In this document: one piece after another, positions 45,664-53,597 of the stretch | Layout: every line of letters starts with the position of its first letter | Position numbering within the stretch: the first letter of the stretch is position 1 | Source of the DNA: Thermocrispum municipale DSM 44069 | GTDB taxonomy: Bacteria; Actinomycetota; Actinomycetes; Mycobacteriales; Pseudonocardiaceae | DNA length: 64,000 bases | Assembly: GCF_000427825.1 (NCBI RefSeq) | Contig: NZ_KE386593.1 | Location: 792,941 to 856,940, forward strand | Direction of reading: 5' to 3' | The notes under the pieces: generated by a model | Database searches by the model: none | What the model saw: the letters and a program-made list of their open reading frames with translations, nothing else | What the model was told of the DNA's origin: nothing | Program-made: the position numbers and the translations under genes

Positions 45664-46401
45664 TCAGGCCATGCCGCCGTTGACGAAAATGGTCTGCCCG
45701 TTCACCCACCGGCCTGGTCCCGCCAGGAATGCCACGGTCTCGGCGATGTCCGCGGGCTCACCGAGCCGGTTCATCGGGTTCGTCCCGGCGAGTTGCGCGA
45801 CCTGCTCGTCGCTCTTGCCGTCGAGGAACAGCGGGGTGGCGGTGGGTCCGGGCGCGACCGCGTTCACGGTGATGTCCCTGCCGCGCAACTCGCGGGCTAG
45901 GGACAGGCTCAGCGCTTCCACTGCAGCCTTCGAGGCCGTGTAGGCGGCGTAGGTCGGCAGCTGCGTGCGGGTGACCGTGGTGGACATGGTGATGATCGCG
46001 CCGCCGGCCCGCACCCGGTTGGCGGCGAGCTGGGCGATCACGAACGTGCCGCGGATGTTCGTGCGGTGCATTCGGTCCAAGTCGTCCAGATCCATGGTGG
46101 CGACCGGTGAGAGGATCATGATGCCTGCGGCGTTCACCACGACGTCGACGCCGCCGAAAGCCAGTTCGGTGTCGTCGAACGCGGCGGCCATCGCGTGTTC
46201 ATCTGCGACGTCACCGCGGACGGTGATGGCGTCGCCACCGTGGCTCTTGATGGCCTCGGCGACGGCTTCCGCCCTCTGCTTGTTGCCCGAGTAGTGCACC
46301 GCGACCGCGAAACCGTCGGCGGCCAAGCGTTCCGCGACTGCCCTGCCGATGCCGCCAGAAGCGCCAGTGACCAGGGCTGCGCGGGTGTCTGCGAGGGTCA
46401 T
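45664..46401 (-). CDS. Short-chain dehydrogenase/reductase
   Basis: 245 residues, classical SDR: TGASGGIG cofactor motif (13-20), NAAG, and YAAYTASKAAVEAL holding the catalytic Tyr-x3-Lys. The substrate is unknown. ATG with AAGGAA 7 bases upstream. A perfect TetR-type palindrome lies 33 bases before the start, and the tetR gene is immediately upstream on the same strand, so it is very likely the regulated gene. Confidence 0.88.
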   Translation of the reverse strand: MTLADTRAALVTGASGGIGRAVAERLAADGFAVAVHYSGNKQRAEAVAEAIKSHGGDAITVRGDVADEHAMAAAFDDTELAFGGVDVVVNAAGIMILSPVATMDLDDLDRMHRTNIRGTFVIAQLAANRVRAGGAIITMSTTVTRTQLPTYAAYTASKAAVEALSLSLARELRGRDITVNAVAPGPTATPLFLDGKSDEQVAQLAGTNPMNRLGEPADIAETVAFLAGPGRWVNGQTIFVNGGMA

Positions 46402-46433
46402 CGGATATTCCTTACGTCATTGGAAACGGGATA

Positions 46434-46452
46434 GTGTTATCAACGATAACAC
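46434..46452. promoter_or_regulatory. Operator-like palindrome 1, GTGTTATCAACGATAACAC
   Basis: Perfect 8-base arms with a 3-base centre, 32 bases before the dehydrogenase start. Size and symmetry fit a TetR-family dimer site. Two imperfect copies lie at 46477-46495 and 47284-47302. Confidence 0.75.
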
Positions 46453-46476
46453 CAGGTTAGCAGTGTCAGCGAGTGC

Positions 46477-46495
46477 GCGTTATCGCCGATAGCGG
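46477..46495. promoter_or_regulatory. Operator-like palindrome 2
   Basis: GCGTTATCGCCGATAGCGG matches palindrome 1 at 13 of 19 positions and keeps the TTATC/GATA core. Centre-to-centre distance to site 1 is 43 bases, about four helical turns, compatible with cooperative binding. Confidence 0.5.
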
Positions 46496-46510
46496 ATGGC
46501 GACTAGCTCC

Positions 46511-46610
46511 GGGAGCGCGCGATCTGTTGGTGATCGGTTGGCCGGGGCGCGATCTTGTTGGTGAGCAGTCGACCGGGTGCGCGCGATCAGCTGACGGGGC
46601 GCGCGATCTT
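46511..46610. repeat. Degenerate direct repeats of GGGGCGCGCGATCTTG
   Basis: Four variants begin near 46511, 46544, 46575 and 46596. The last one encodes the C-terminal Lys-Ile-Ala-Arg-Pro of the TetR gene on the minus strand, so the others look like copies of the gene's 3' end spreading downstream. Confidence 0.5.
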
Positions 46611-47285
46611 GTCGAGCAGCTCGGCCATCAGAAGTCGCTCGCCATCGGTCAGCCGGTCGATCTTGGGCAGTGCGGCGCGCAGGGTGATGGCCGCCGAGGT
46701 GACCGTCGGTTGATCGGAGTCCTGGGGCTCGGTGTCCGTCGTGATGGCGGAGATGGCGGCTTCTCGGGCCAGCACCGGCAACTGGAGGTCTCGCTCGGGC
46801 TCCGGGGTGGCGATGAGGGACAGCACGATCCCACTCCCGGCCGCGTGCAGGAGTTGTGCCGCAAGGTCCTCCGGCATGGCGAGCCGACCTGCTTCGGCGA
46901 TCCGATGGATGATCTTCTGGAGCACCTCGAGCGCCTGCCGCTCGGCGGGCGAGCGCCTGCCGTCCGGTCGCGGACCGAAGATCGTCGCGTAGATGGTCGG
47001 ATTGGTCAGGCCGAATTCCAGGTGCAGATCCCAGCCCCGGCGCAGGTCCTCCACCGGGTCGTCGGAGGGGACCTGCGCCCGCTTGCTGTTCAGGTATGTG
47101 GTGAAGCCGTGGCTGACCACGGCGTCCAGCAGCTCGTCCTTGTCGCCGAAGATCCGGTAGATCGTCGGCGCGTGCACGCCGGCGGCAGCGCTGACCGCTC
47201 GGGTCGTCATGGCGTCCGGCCCGCCTTCGGCCAGCAGCTTCGTGGCGGCTTCGATGATGCGTTCGCGCACTTCGCTCGACGGCAT
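46587..47285 (-). CDS. TetR-family transcriptional repressor
   Basis: 232 residues. N-terminal helix-turn-helix (about 8-55: RERIIEAATKLLAEGG ... TTRAVSAAAGVHAPTIYRIFGDKDELL). The C-terminal ligand domain is not assignable. There is no ribosome site before the ATG; instead TATCGT ends 7 bases upstream, as expected for a leaderless mRNA. The operator-like sequence overlaps that box and the start codon, so it probably represses itself as well as the dehydrogenase downstream. Confidence 0.9.
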   Translation of the reverse strand: MPSSEVRERIIEAATKLLAEGGPDAMTTRAVSAAAGVHAPTIYRIFGDKDELLDAVVSHGFTTYLNSKRAQVPSDDPVEDLRRGWDLHLEFGLTNPTIYATIFGPRPDGRRSPAERQALEVLQKIIHRIAEAGRLAMPEDLAAQLLHAAGSGIVLSLIATPEPERDLQLPVLAREAAISAITTDTEPQDSDQPTVTSAAITLRAALPKIDRLTDGERLLMAELLDKIARPVS

Positions 47286-47302
47286 GTTAGCGACGATACC
47301 AA
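47284..47302. promoter_or_regulatory. Operator-like palindrome 3, at the tetR start
   Basis: ATGTTAGCGACGATACCAA on the plus strand matches palindrome 1 at 14 of 19 positions. It covers the presumed -10 box and the first bases of tetR, giving a simple autorepression arrangement. Confidence 0.55.
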
Positions 47303-47321
47303 CTGGGCGTTGGCGCCGACG

Positions 47322-48365
47322 CTACTCAGCCTGGCCGCGGATCAGACGCTCGCTCAACTCCCACAGCCGCTTGGCCGATTCCGGATCGATGGCGTGCGGG
47401 GCCACATCGGTGGACGGCGGGCCGTCGTAGTCTGCTTCTGCCGGGGTGTCGTCGACCGGCGTGACGTCATTGTCCTTGAGGTAGACGCCGCCGATGTCGG
47501 CAAGCAGCGGGCTGGTCGCCGCGAACACCGCGGTGCTGGCTCCCTGCTCCGGGGTCTTGAGGCCCCGCTCCGGGTCGACGACCGGGTTTCCGTCGTCGTC
47601 GAACAGGCCCATGTCTCGCATCGTCTGCTTCCACTGCTCGTCGAACTCCGGTGGGGCCCCGGCCTCGCGGGCAGGTCCCAGGTTGGTCGTCACGATGATG
47701 CCCGGATGGACCACGTAGCCGCGGATGCCGTCGGCGGACCACCGGCGGTCCAGCTCCACGGTGAACAGCACGTTGGCGGCCTTCGACTGCCCGTACGCCA
47801 CGTGCCCGTCGTAGTCGGAGTGGTGGAAGTTCGGGTCGTCCCAGTGAATGTCGGTCAACCGGTGAGCACCCGAGGTCATCGTGACGACGCGCGCCCCGTC
47901 CGCCGCCCGCAGCGCGGGGTACAACCCGGTGGTGAGCTGGAAGTGGCCGAGGTGGTTGGCCGCGAAGTGGTACTCGTAGCCGCGCGCATCGCGTGCCAGC
48001 GGGCCGGCCATGATGCCGGCGTTGTTGATCAGGATGTGCAGCGGCCGCCCGGAGCTGAGGTAGTGCGCCACGAAAGCGTCGATCGACTCCGGTTCCACCA
48101 GGTCGATCCGGTAGGTCTCGACGTTCTTCAGGCCGTCGAGGGCTTCCGCCGCCCGGTCCGGATTGCGGGCGGCCACGGTCACCGATGCCCCTGCCCGGCT
48201 GAGGCCGCGGGTCATCTCCAGGCCGAGACCGGTGTGCCCGCCGGTGATCACCACGTTGCGGCCGGTCAGGTCGATGCCCGCCAGAACGTCGTCCACGGTG
48301 GACGCTGCGTCGAACGGGCTGCCGATCGGGTGTTGTCGAGCTGTCGTGTATCGCATGCCACCCAT
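47322..48365 (-). CDS. SDR-family oxidoreductase, retinol-dehydrogenase-like
   Basis: 347 residues. SDR with TGGHTGLG cofactor motif (about 41-48), NNAGIMAGP, catalytic Tyr and Lys in YGQSKAAN, and VHPGIIVT. The C-terminal region is longer than in classical SDRs, as in the retinol-dehydrogenase/WW-domain-oxidoreductase-like group common in actinobacteria. The substrate is unknown. Two possible ATGs are 9 bases apart; the first is used. Divergent from the AraC gene with 65 bases between, so AraC is its likely regulator. Confidence 0.87.
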   Translation of the reverse strand: MGGMRYTTARQHPIGSPFDAASTVDDVLAGIDLTGRNVVITGGHTGLGLEMTRGLSRAGASVTVAARNPDRAAEALDGLKNVETYRIDLVEPESIDAFVAHYLSSGRPLHILINNAGIMAGPLARDARGYEYHFAANHLGHFQLTTGLYPALRAADGARVVTMTSGAHRLTDIHWDDPNFHHSDYDGHVAYGQSKAANVLFTVELDRRWSADGIRGYVVHPGIIVTTNLGPAREAGAPPEFDEQWKQTMRDMGLFDDDGNPVVDPERGLKTPEQGASTAVFAATSPLLADIGGVYLKDNDVTPVDDTPAEADYDGPPSTDVAPHAIDPESAKRLWELSERLIRGQAE

Positions 48366-48430
48366 GCTTCCGCCGACCCTCTGGACTGTGAATAATTGCG
48401 CGTCCGGAATTCTTGCGCGAGAGTATGGTC

Positions 48431-49366
48431 ATGGCGGACGATGAGTTGTCCGAGGTGTTCTCCCTCGTCGAGGTGCAAGGGGTGCTCACCGGCGCCGTCG
48501 CTGCGAGCGGTGCGTGGGTGGCGCGTGGCCCGATTCCACACCCGCTGAAGTTCTTCGTCATGCTCTCCGGTCGCGCACATCTGCGCACGGAAGGCCTTGC
48601 CGAACCGGTCGAGCTGGAAGCCGGTGACGTGGGGATTTTCAGCGATCGCAGTTGGGTGGAGCTGCGCGGGGGCCTAGCCGACGAGACCCCGCAGCTGGTC
48701 GAGCCGCACCTCGAGTTTCCGCCGGCAGCGCTGGTTGGGGCGGACGAGCGCGGTGAGGATGTGTACGTCGGCGGGCGCATCGACCTGAACCCGGCGGGCG
48801 AGACACTGCTCAGTCAGGCCCTGCCGCCGTTCTCCCACGTGCGGGCCAACGAACCCGGAGCTGAGGGGTTGCGCGACACCGTCCGTCGGCTGTTCGACGA
48901 GCTGGTCGGCCAACGGCTCGGGTCGGCGTTCGCCGTCCGGCAACATGTCCAATTGCTGTTGCTGGAGATGCTGCGGGCTTACCTGAGACAAGCCGAGGCC
49001 CCGCCCGCCGGCTGGTTGCGGCTGTTGGCCGACGAGCGGCTGCGGCCGGCCGTGCGCCTGATGCACCGCCAACCGGGCCGGTCGTGGGGCCTGGCGGAAC
49101 TCGCCGACGCCTGCGCGATGTCCCGAGCGGCGTTCGCCGACCGCTTCCGCAAGGTGGCGGGCCTGCCGCCGCTGACGTACTTGAGCCGGTGGCGCATGAT
49201 GCTGGCGCAACGCGCACTCAGCGATGACAACACCCGGATCGCGTCGTTGGCCGCGCGCCTGGGCTACGGGTCGGAGAGCGCGTTCAGCAACGCGTTCAAG
49301 CGTGAGGTCGGCATTTCGCCGGCGAGTTATCGCCGCAAGGTCCGCGAGGCCGCGTTGTCGGTGTGA
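48431..49366 (+). CDS. AraC-family transcriptional regulator with cupin domain
   Basis: 311 residues. N-terminal cupin-type sensor (about 1-170, with HPLKFFVMLSGRAHL and LEAGDVGIFSD) and C-terminal double helix-turn-helix (about 205-305: LADACAMSRAAFADRFRKVAG and RIASLAARLGYGSESAFSNAFKREVG). Starts considered: ATG at 48431 with GAGAG 7 bases upstream (chosen), ATG at 48425 and TTG at 48413. It likely controls the divergent SDR gene. Its last 40 bases overlap the 3' end of the opposing membrane-protein gene. Confidence 0.88.
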   Translation: MADDELSEVFSLVEVQGVLTGAVAASGAWVARGPIPHPLKFFVMLSGRAHLRTEGLAEPVELEAGDVGIFSDRSWVELRGGLADETPQLVEPHLEFPPAALVGADERGEDVYVGGRIDLNPAGETLLSQALPPFSHVRANEPGAEGLRDTVRRLFDELVGQRLGSAFAVRQHVQLLLLEMLRAYLRQAEAPPAGWLRLLADERLRPAVRLMHRQPGRSWGLAELADACAMSRAAFADRFRKVAGLPPLTYLSRWRMMLAQRALSDDNTRIASLAARLGYGSESAFSNAFKREVGISPASYRRKVREAALSV

Positions 49367-50625
49367 GCGCCGGGTGCTGATTTCCGTCCCGGGAAGTAGG
49401 TGACTTTGCTCAGCACGGCCGCGCCCACCAGGAAGCAGAACGCCATCGCGCCCAGGTCGACACCGGAATCGCTCGGCGCGAAGAACAGAGCGACGCCGAG
49501 CACGGCCAGCAGCAGGACGAAAGTGGTCCGCAACCCCAGGCTGGTCGGGCCGAGGGGGACGCGACCGGCGGAGCCTCGGCGCTCGTTGACCACCTCGACG
49601 AACGACCGCTCCGGCCGCTTCCCCGGGTCGTAGCCACGCGCGCGGGCGAGAAACGAGTCGACCTCGTCCGCCGGGGCCGCCGACCGCCACGCCTGGGCGG
49701 GGATGGCGGCCGCGAGCTGTGCGAGGTGGTAGGCGTTGTTCAGCACCAGCCACTTGGCCAGCTGCCCGTTGTCATTGGTCCACAGCGCTCCCCGATGGCA
49801 CGCCACAAGCCGGATACGGAACCACGGCTCCTCGACGAACAGGCGCTGGACCTCGGGCGTCAGGACCGCCCTGGCGAACGCCTCGTCCTCGGCGTGCACA
49901 TGGAAGTTCGCGGCGAAGTCCGGCTCCCAGCCGTCGGTCACCGGCCGCAGCTCGACGTCCGGCGTCAACGCGCCGATGGTGTTCCTGGTGATACGCAAGT
50001 CCTCGAACACGGTGCTCTTGCGGGACTGCGTCGCCTGCTGCTCGCTCAACAGCCGCGGCTTGATCAGCAACGCCGGGGTGGCCGGGCACGCCAGCTCGAC
50101 CAGGCCGTGCGTGCTGTCCACCGCATCGATGACCTGCTGGACGTCGGCGTTCTTCGGCACCGGGCGAGATTTCGCTCCGGTGTCCGCGCGGTACTGCACA
50201 CCCGCGATGCGGTGGCCCTGGTAGTCGATCTCCACGGCGGCGTCGAACCCGCCGCGGGGGTCGTCATGGCTGACCGCGCGGCCGTAACCGGTCAGCACGC
50301 CGAAGCTCGGTCTGCCGGGGCGGTCGCTCGAGTAGACCCGGCCGGTCTTGCCCGCCAGCCGGTCCATCCACTCCGACTGCAGGTAGCGGCGCAGCCAGAG
50401 CCACGCGCCGAGCACTACCGGAAGCAGCGCCCACATCCACATCCACGGGCCGCTGAACGTGCCGTACGTCAGCAGGCACACCGTGGCGGTGCCGGTCAGC
50501 AGCCCCGCCGCGCTCAAGGCGATGCGCGTCGGCGTGCCGGTGGTGCGCGCGGCGACGAAGAGCAACAGCACAGCAAGGCCGTAGCCGCCGAAGATGACGG
50601 CTACGGCCCACGCCGAAAACGACAT
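49327..50625 (-). CDS. Cassette 2 polytopic membrane protein
   Basis: 432 residues, no named family recognised. Three or so N-terminal helices lead into a soluble domain with WMDRLAGKTGRVY, DRPGRPSFGVL and GHRIAGVQYR. Two hydrophobic helices follow near residues 365-410 (TTFVLLLAVLGVALFFAP and AFCFLVGAAVLSKV). It is clearly homologous to the proteins at 52.2 and 44.3 kb. It starts 9 bases after the helical cassette protein's stop, so it is the last gene of cassette 2. A role as membrane partner of a small secreted or WXG100-like pair is inferred from the repeated gene order. Confidence 0.82.
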   Translation of the reverse strand: MSFSAWAVAVIFGGYGLAVLLLFVAARTTGTPTRIALSAAGLLTGTATVCLLTYGTFSGPWMWMWALLPVVLGAWLWLRRYLQSEWMDRLAGKTGRVYSSDRPGRPSFGVLTGYGRAVSHDDPRGGFDAAVEIDYQGHRIAGVQYRADTGAKSRPVPKNADVQQVIDAVDSTHGLVELACPATPALLIKPRLLSEQQATQSRKSTVFEDLRITRNTIGALTPDVELRPVTDGWEPDFAANFHVHAEDEAFARAVLTPEVQRLFVEEPWFRIRLVACHRGALWTNDNGQLAKWLVLNNAYHLAQLAAAIPAQAWRSAAPADEVDSFLARARGYDPGKRPERSFVEVVNERRGSAGRVPLGPTSLGLRTTFVLLLAVLGVALFFAPSDSGVDLGAMAFCFLVGAAVLSKVTYFPGRKSAPGAHTDNAASRTLRR

Positions 50626-50634
50626 CGGTATCCC

Positions 50635-51831
50635 TTATATGTCCAGGTTCTTGCGGGTCTCGTCGGGATCCCGGTCGCCACCGATCTCGCTCTTGTCGAA
50701 GGCAGGCTCGCCTTCCAGGACGTCCTCGTACGAGTCGCGTGGCTCCCGGATCCCGCCCTTGAGGGCACCGGTGCCCGCCTTGATGCTCGCCCCGATGCCG
50801 AGAGCCTTGAGCGCTTCCTTGGAGAACATCGTGCCGAGGCGCTGTTCGAAGTTGCCTGCCACGCTGTCCATGCCCTTGGCCATGGCGCCTGCCGTGGTGG
50901 CCGCCACCCGCCTGCTGGGGACGAAAGTGTCCCGCGCGACCTTTTGACCGACGAGCGGGGCGGTCCGACTGCCCGCCGCGACCGTCTTGCCCAGGCGGAA
51001 CTTCTCGGCCAGCCGCACCACGGTCCCGTTGAACTTGACCAGGAACTCGCCCAGCTTCTCCAGCAGCTTGCCGAGCTTGCCCAGGTAGCGGGAGACCTTG
51101 CTGAACACGCTGGCCACCTTGGCCACCGTGGCGGTCATGGCCGCAGCGACCGAGCCGCCGAAGCTGATCACCGACGAGGCCAGCGCGGGCAGCCACAGCG
51201 TGATCAGCCACGACACCAGCTCGGTGATGATGCCCTTGATGACCTCCTCGATGACCTGCATGATCATCGACCAGGTCTTGAGCACCTCGGACACCGCGCC
51301 CGCCGCGGATCCGACACCCTGGATGCCCACCGAGAAGTCTGCCACCGCCTGGCGGGCGGCGTTACCGGCGTCCTCCTGCCAGTCCTTCAGTGCCTTGTCG
51401 GCCGTTTCGTCGAAGTCCTCCGACAGCGCCACGAAACCCTGCGCGATGGTGGCGAAGTTGTCCGATCCTGCGCTCAGGCTCGGCCCGTCGCCGGACACGT
51501 AGTGCAACGCGTCCTGCAGCGGCTGGACCAGCTCGAGCAGCATGTCCAGCCCGGCGGAGACCAGATAACCGATCGGATCCATGGCGAAGAACGCCGCGTC
51601 GGCGTACGCGCCCGCGATGAAGCTCGCGCCACTGGATGCCATGTCCTTGGCGAGGTTGCCCAAGTCGGTGACGTCATCGACCTCGCCGATCGACTCCTTG
51701 ATGCTCTTGATCGACTTGTAGGCGTCGCCGGCGATCGGGACGCGTTCGACGGCGCGGTCGACGCTGCCCTTGAGGCCTTCGTCGTGCGGCTTGACGTCCA
51801 GCGCGTCGGCGATGCTCTTCTTCTCCGTCAT
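50635..51831 (-). CDS. Cassette 2 large helical protein with NLDI tail
   Basis: 398 residues. N-terminus MTEKKSIADAL. Two hydrophobic stretches follow (about 60-105, and 185-235 with WLITLWLPALASSVISF). Then comes an amphipathic Lys/Leu helix region (YLGKLGKLLEKLGEFLVKF), a basic linker, and the tail GGDRDPDETRKNLDI. The neighbouring cassette has a homologue with the same domain order and tail. Resembles the helical type VII secretion-associated proteins of actinobacteria in context, but no toxin domain is visible. ATG chosen; a GTG one codon earlier is possible. Confidence 0.8.
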   Translation of the reverse strand: MTEKKSIADALDVKPHDEGLKGSVDRAVERVPIAGDAYKSIKSIKESIGEVDDVTDLGNLAKDMASSGASFIAGAYADAAFFAMDPIGYLVSAGLDMLLELVQPLQDALHYVSGDGPSLSAGSDNFATIAQGFVALSEDFDETADKALKDWQEDAGNAARQAVADFSVGIQGVGSAAGAVSEVLKTWSMIMQVIEEVIKGIITELVSWLITLWLPALASSVISFGGSVAAAMTATVAKVASVFSKVSRYLGKLGKLLEKLGEFLVKFNGTVVRLAEKFRLGKTVAAGSRTAPLVGQKVARDTFVPSRRVAATTAGAMAKGMDSVAGNFEQRLGTMFSKEALKALGIGASIKAGTGALKGGIREPRDSYEDVLEGEPAFDKSEIGGDRDPDETRKNLDI

Positions 51832-51841
51832 CACGTCCCTC

Positions 51842-52162
51842 TCAGCGCGGTCCGTCGATCTGCGCCTGGTGCTGGCCGAACGTCATCGCCGTGTCGTCTT
51901 CCATTCCCTTGTAGACCTTGGCGGCCGTGGCGATCTTGTCCGCGAGCGTCTCCACGCCCTCTTTCATCTCGGCGAGCAACTCGCGCAGCTCGGTGAGTCG
52001 CTCGGTGTAGGTGGACTTGTAGTGCGAGCCGATGATCCCCCAGGCCTCGTTGCTGACGTCCGCTTGATCGATCAGCGCACCGAACTTGTCCGCCTCGCTG
52101 CTGTAGTAGCCGAGGTTCTTGGCGTAGGTGTCCAACGCCGGTATGTCGACCTTGTAGCCCAT
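51842..52162 (-). CDS. Cassette 2 EspC/WXG100-like small protein
   Basis: 106 residues, all-helical, with two long helices around a WG turn: DVSNEAWGIIG at about residues 35-45. This is the size and plan of ESX/type VII secretion targets (EspC- or WXG100-type). It is about half identical to the cassette 1 homologue, both starting with a VDIPAL segment and ending QIDGP or TIDGP. ATG with AGGAG 6 bases upstream. It lies 10 bases before the helical protein gene, so the two are probably co-expressed and may bind each other. Confidence 0.83.
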   Translation of the reverse strand: MGYKVDIPALDTYAKNLGYYSSEADKFGALIDQADVSNEAWGIIGSHYKSTYTERLTELRELLAEMKEGVETLADKIATAAKVYKGMEDDTAMTFGQHQAQIDGPR

Positions 52163-52244
52163 GCTGCTCCTGACCGTGCCCGTTACCCGACATCAAGTAT
52201 CGGTAAGACTGCGCAGCTCGGGTAGTGGTTCCGCGGTGAGTTGA

Positions 52245-53591
52245 TCACACTCTGCTGGCGCGGTGCGGACCGGCCGAAGATCGTTTCGTGGAGTACAGCG
52301 GTCGTAGCAACAGATAGGCGAGCAGGAGCATCACGACGCCGAAGACGGGCAGCATGACGCGGTCGAGATCCTCGGTGCCGTCGGCCTGGGGCTGATGCCA
52401 GTCGAACAGCGGGTTCGTCGCCCACACGAAACCCCACGCGCCGAGCGCCAGCACCAGGACAAGCCTCATCAGCAGGCTCGGCCCGCTGACCGGGGTGCGC
52501 AGCGCGATCGTCCGCCGCTCGTTGATCTTGTCCACGAGCGAACGCCGCCGACGCCGCTCGGTGTCGCTACCCCAGCTGTCGACAGAGGTGTCCGCGCTCT
52601 GCACCGTCGCGGCGAAGGACGAGTCCGGCCAGATCGGCATGAGCGCGGCCAGCGCGGTGAGCCGGCGCGAGGCGTCGAACAAGCGCGCCTCGGTCAGCCG
52701 GCCGAACCGCGTCGTCCACACCACGCCGTCACTGAACATCACGTCGCCGAGCCGAAACCACGGATCCGCGAGCAAGGCACGCCGGACCTGCGGTGTCAGC
52801 GCCGCCTGCGCCAGCTCCGGATCGGCGGCACGCACCTCGAACCACTTGCCGAACTCACCGGAGAACTCGACGGGCTCGGTCGCTGCGGTGGGGCGAATCG
52901 CGCCGATCATGTTGCGGGTGTAGCGGGCGTCGTCCATCGGGTTGATCGAGCCCGCGTCCTTGCCGTAGGCCTCCTGCCGCTCCCGTCCGGTCCGCGGGCG
53001 AATGATCAGTGCCGGAATCTCCGGGGTGCGGACCTGCACCAACGAGAACGTGCCGTCGAGGTCGGAGATCTTGGCCAGCGTTCCGCGCCACGGCTCCACC
53101 TGATCGGCAGGCGGCTGCAGATGCAGGTATTGCACACCGAGAACGTCGACGCCCTGTGTGCGCAGCGAAATGGCCGCCTCGAAGCCGACACCCCAGTCGT
53201 CGGGCGACCGTGCCCGTCCCGCGCCGGGCAGCAGCCCGAATGTGGGACGGTCGGGCAGTCGTCCGCTGAAGTACTGCGCCCGGCCGCGCGCCGCGAGGCG
53301 GTCCATCCAGCGGGTCTGGGCGAACCCGCGCCACCAGATCCACCAGCCGAGCAACAGTGGGACGCCGCTGAAGATCACCGCGACCACCACCGGGTTCCAC
53401 GCTTGGGAGAACCAGTAGTAGGTCGCGGCCGAGGCGGCCAGCCCGGCCGCCGAGTAGGCGACACCGGCCAGCGTGCGTCTGCGCCGGTCCTGGTACGCGG
53501 CCGCTTGGTTGTTCCACCGCACGCCGAGCGCCAGGCAGCCGACGGCCAGGGCGTAGCCGGCGAGCAGGATCAGGGCTTGATATCCGGACAT
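52245..53591 (-). CDS. Cassette 1 polytopic membrane protein
   Basis: 448 residues. N-terminal helices (about 5-25, 43-62, 66-88), a soluble domain with WMDRLAARGRAQYF, DRPTFGLLPG and GVDVLGVQYL, then two C-terminal helices (about 370-390 and 410-432). Homologous to the cassette 2 and orphan proteins, though more diverged. ATG 6 bases after the helical gene's stop. Cassette 2 begins 82 bases downstream, so one transcript could cover both. Confidence 0.82.
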   Translation of the reverse strand: MSGYQALILLAGYALAVGCLALGVRWNNQAAAYQDRRRRTLAGVAYSAAGLAASAATYYWFSQAWNPVVVAVIFSGVPLLLGWWIWWRGFAQTRWMDRLAARGRAQYFSGRLPDRPTFGLLPGAGRARSPDDWGVGFEAAISLRTQGVDVLGVQYLHLQPPADQVEPWRGTLAKISDLDGTFSLVQVRTPEIPALIIRPRTGRERQEAYGKDAGSINPMDDARYTRNMIGAIRPTAATEPVEFSGEFGKWFEVRAADPELAQAALTPQVRRALLADPWFRLGDVMFSDGVVWTTRFGRLTEARLFDASRRLTALAALMPIWPDSSFAATVQSADTSVDSWGSDTERRRRRSLVDKINERRTIALRTPVSGPSLLMRLVLVLALGAWGFVWATNPLFDWHQPQADGTEDLDRVMLPVFGVVMLLLAYLLLRPLYSTKRSSAGPHRASRV

Positions 53592-53597
53592 GGAGTG

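Noticed and set aside
46473-48395. Plus-strand open frames of 640-790 codons over the TetR/SDR genes and over the cassettes (49726-51996, 52395-54779)
   Set aside because: They are low-complexity translations antisense to genes with good domains and ribosome sites.
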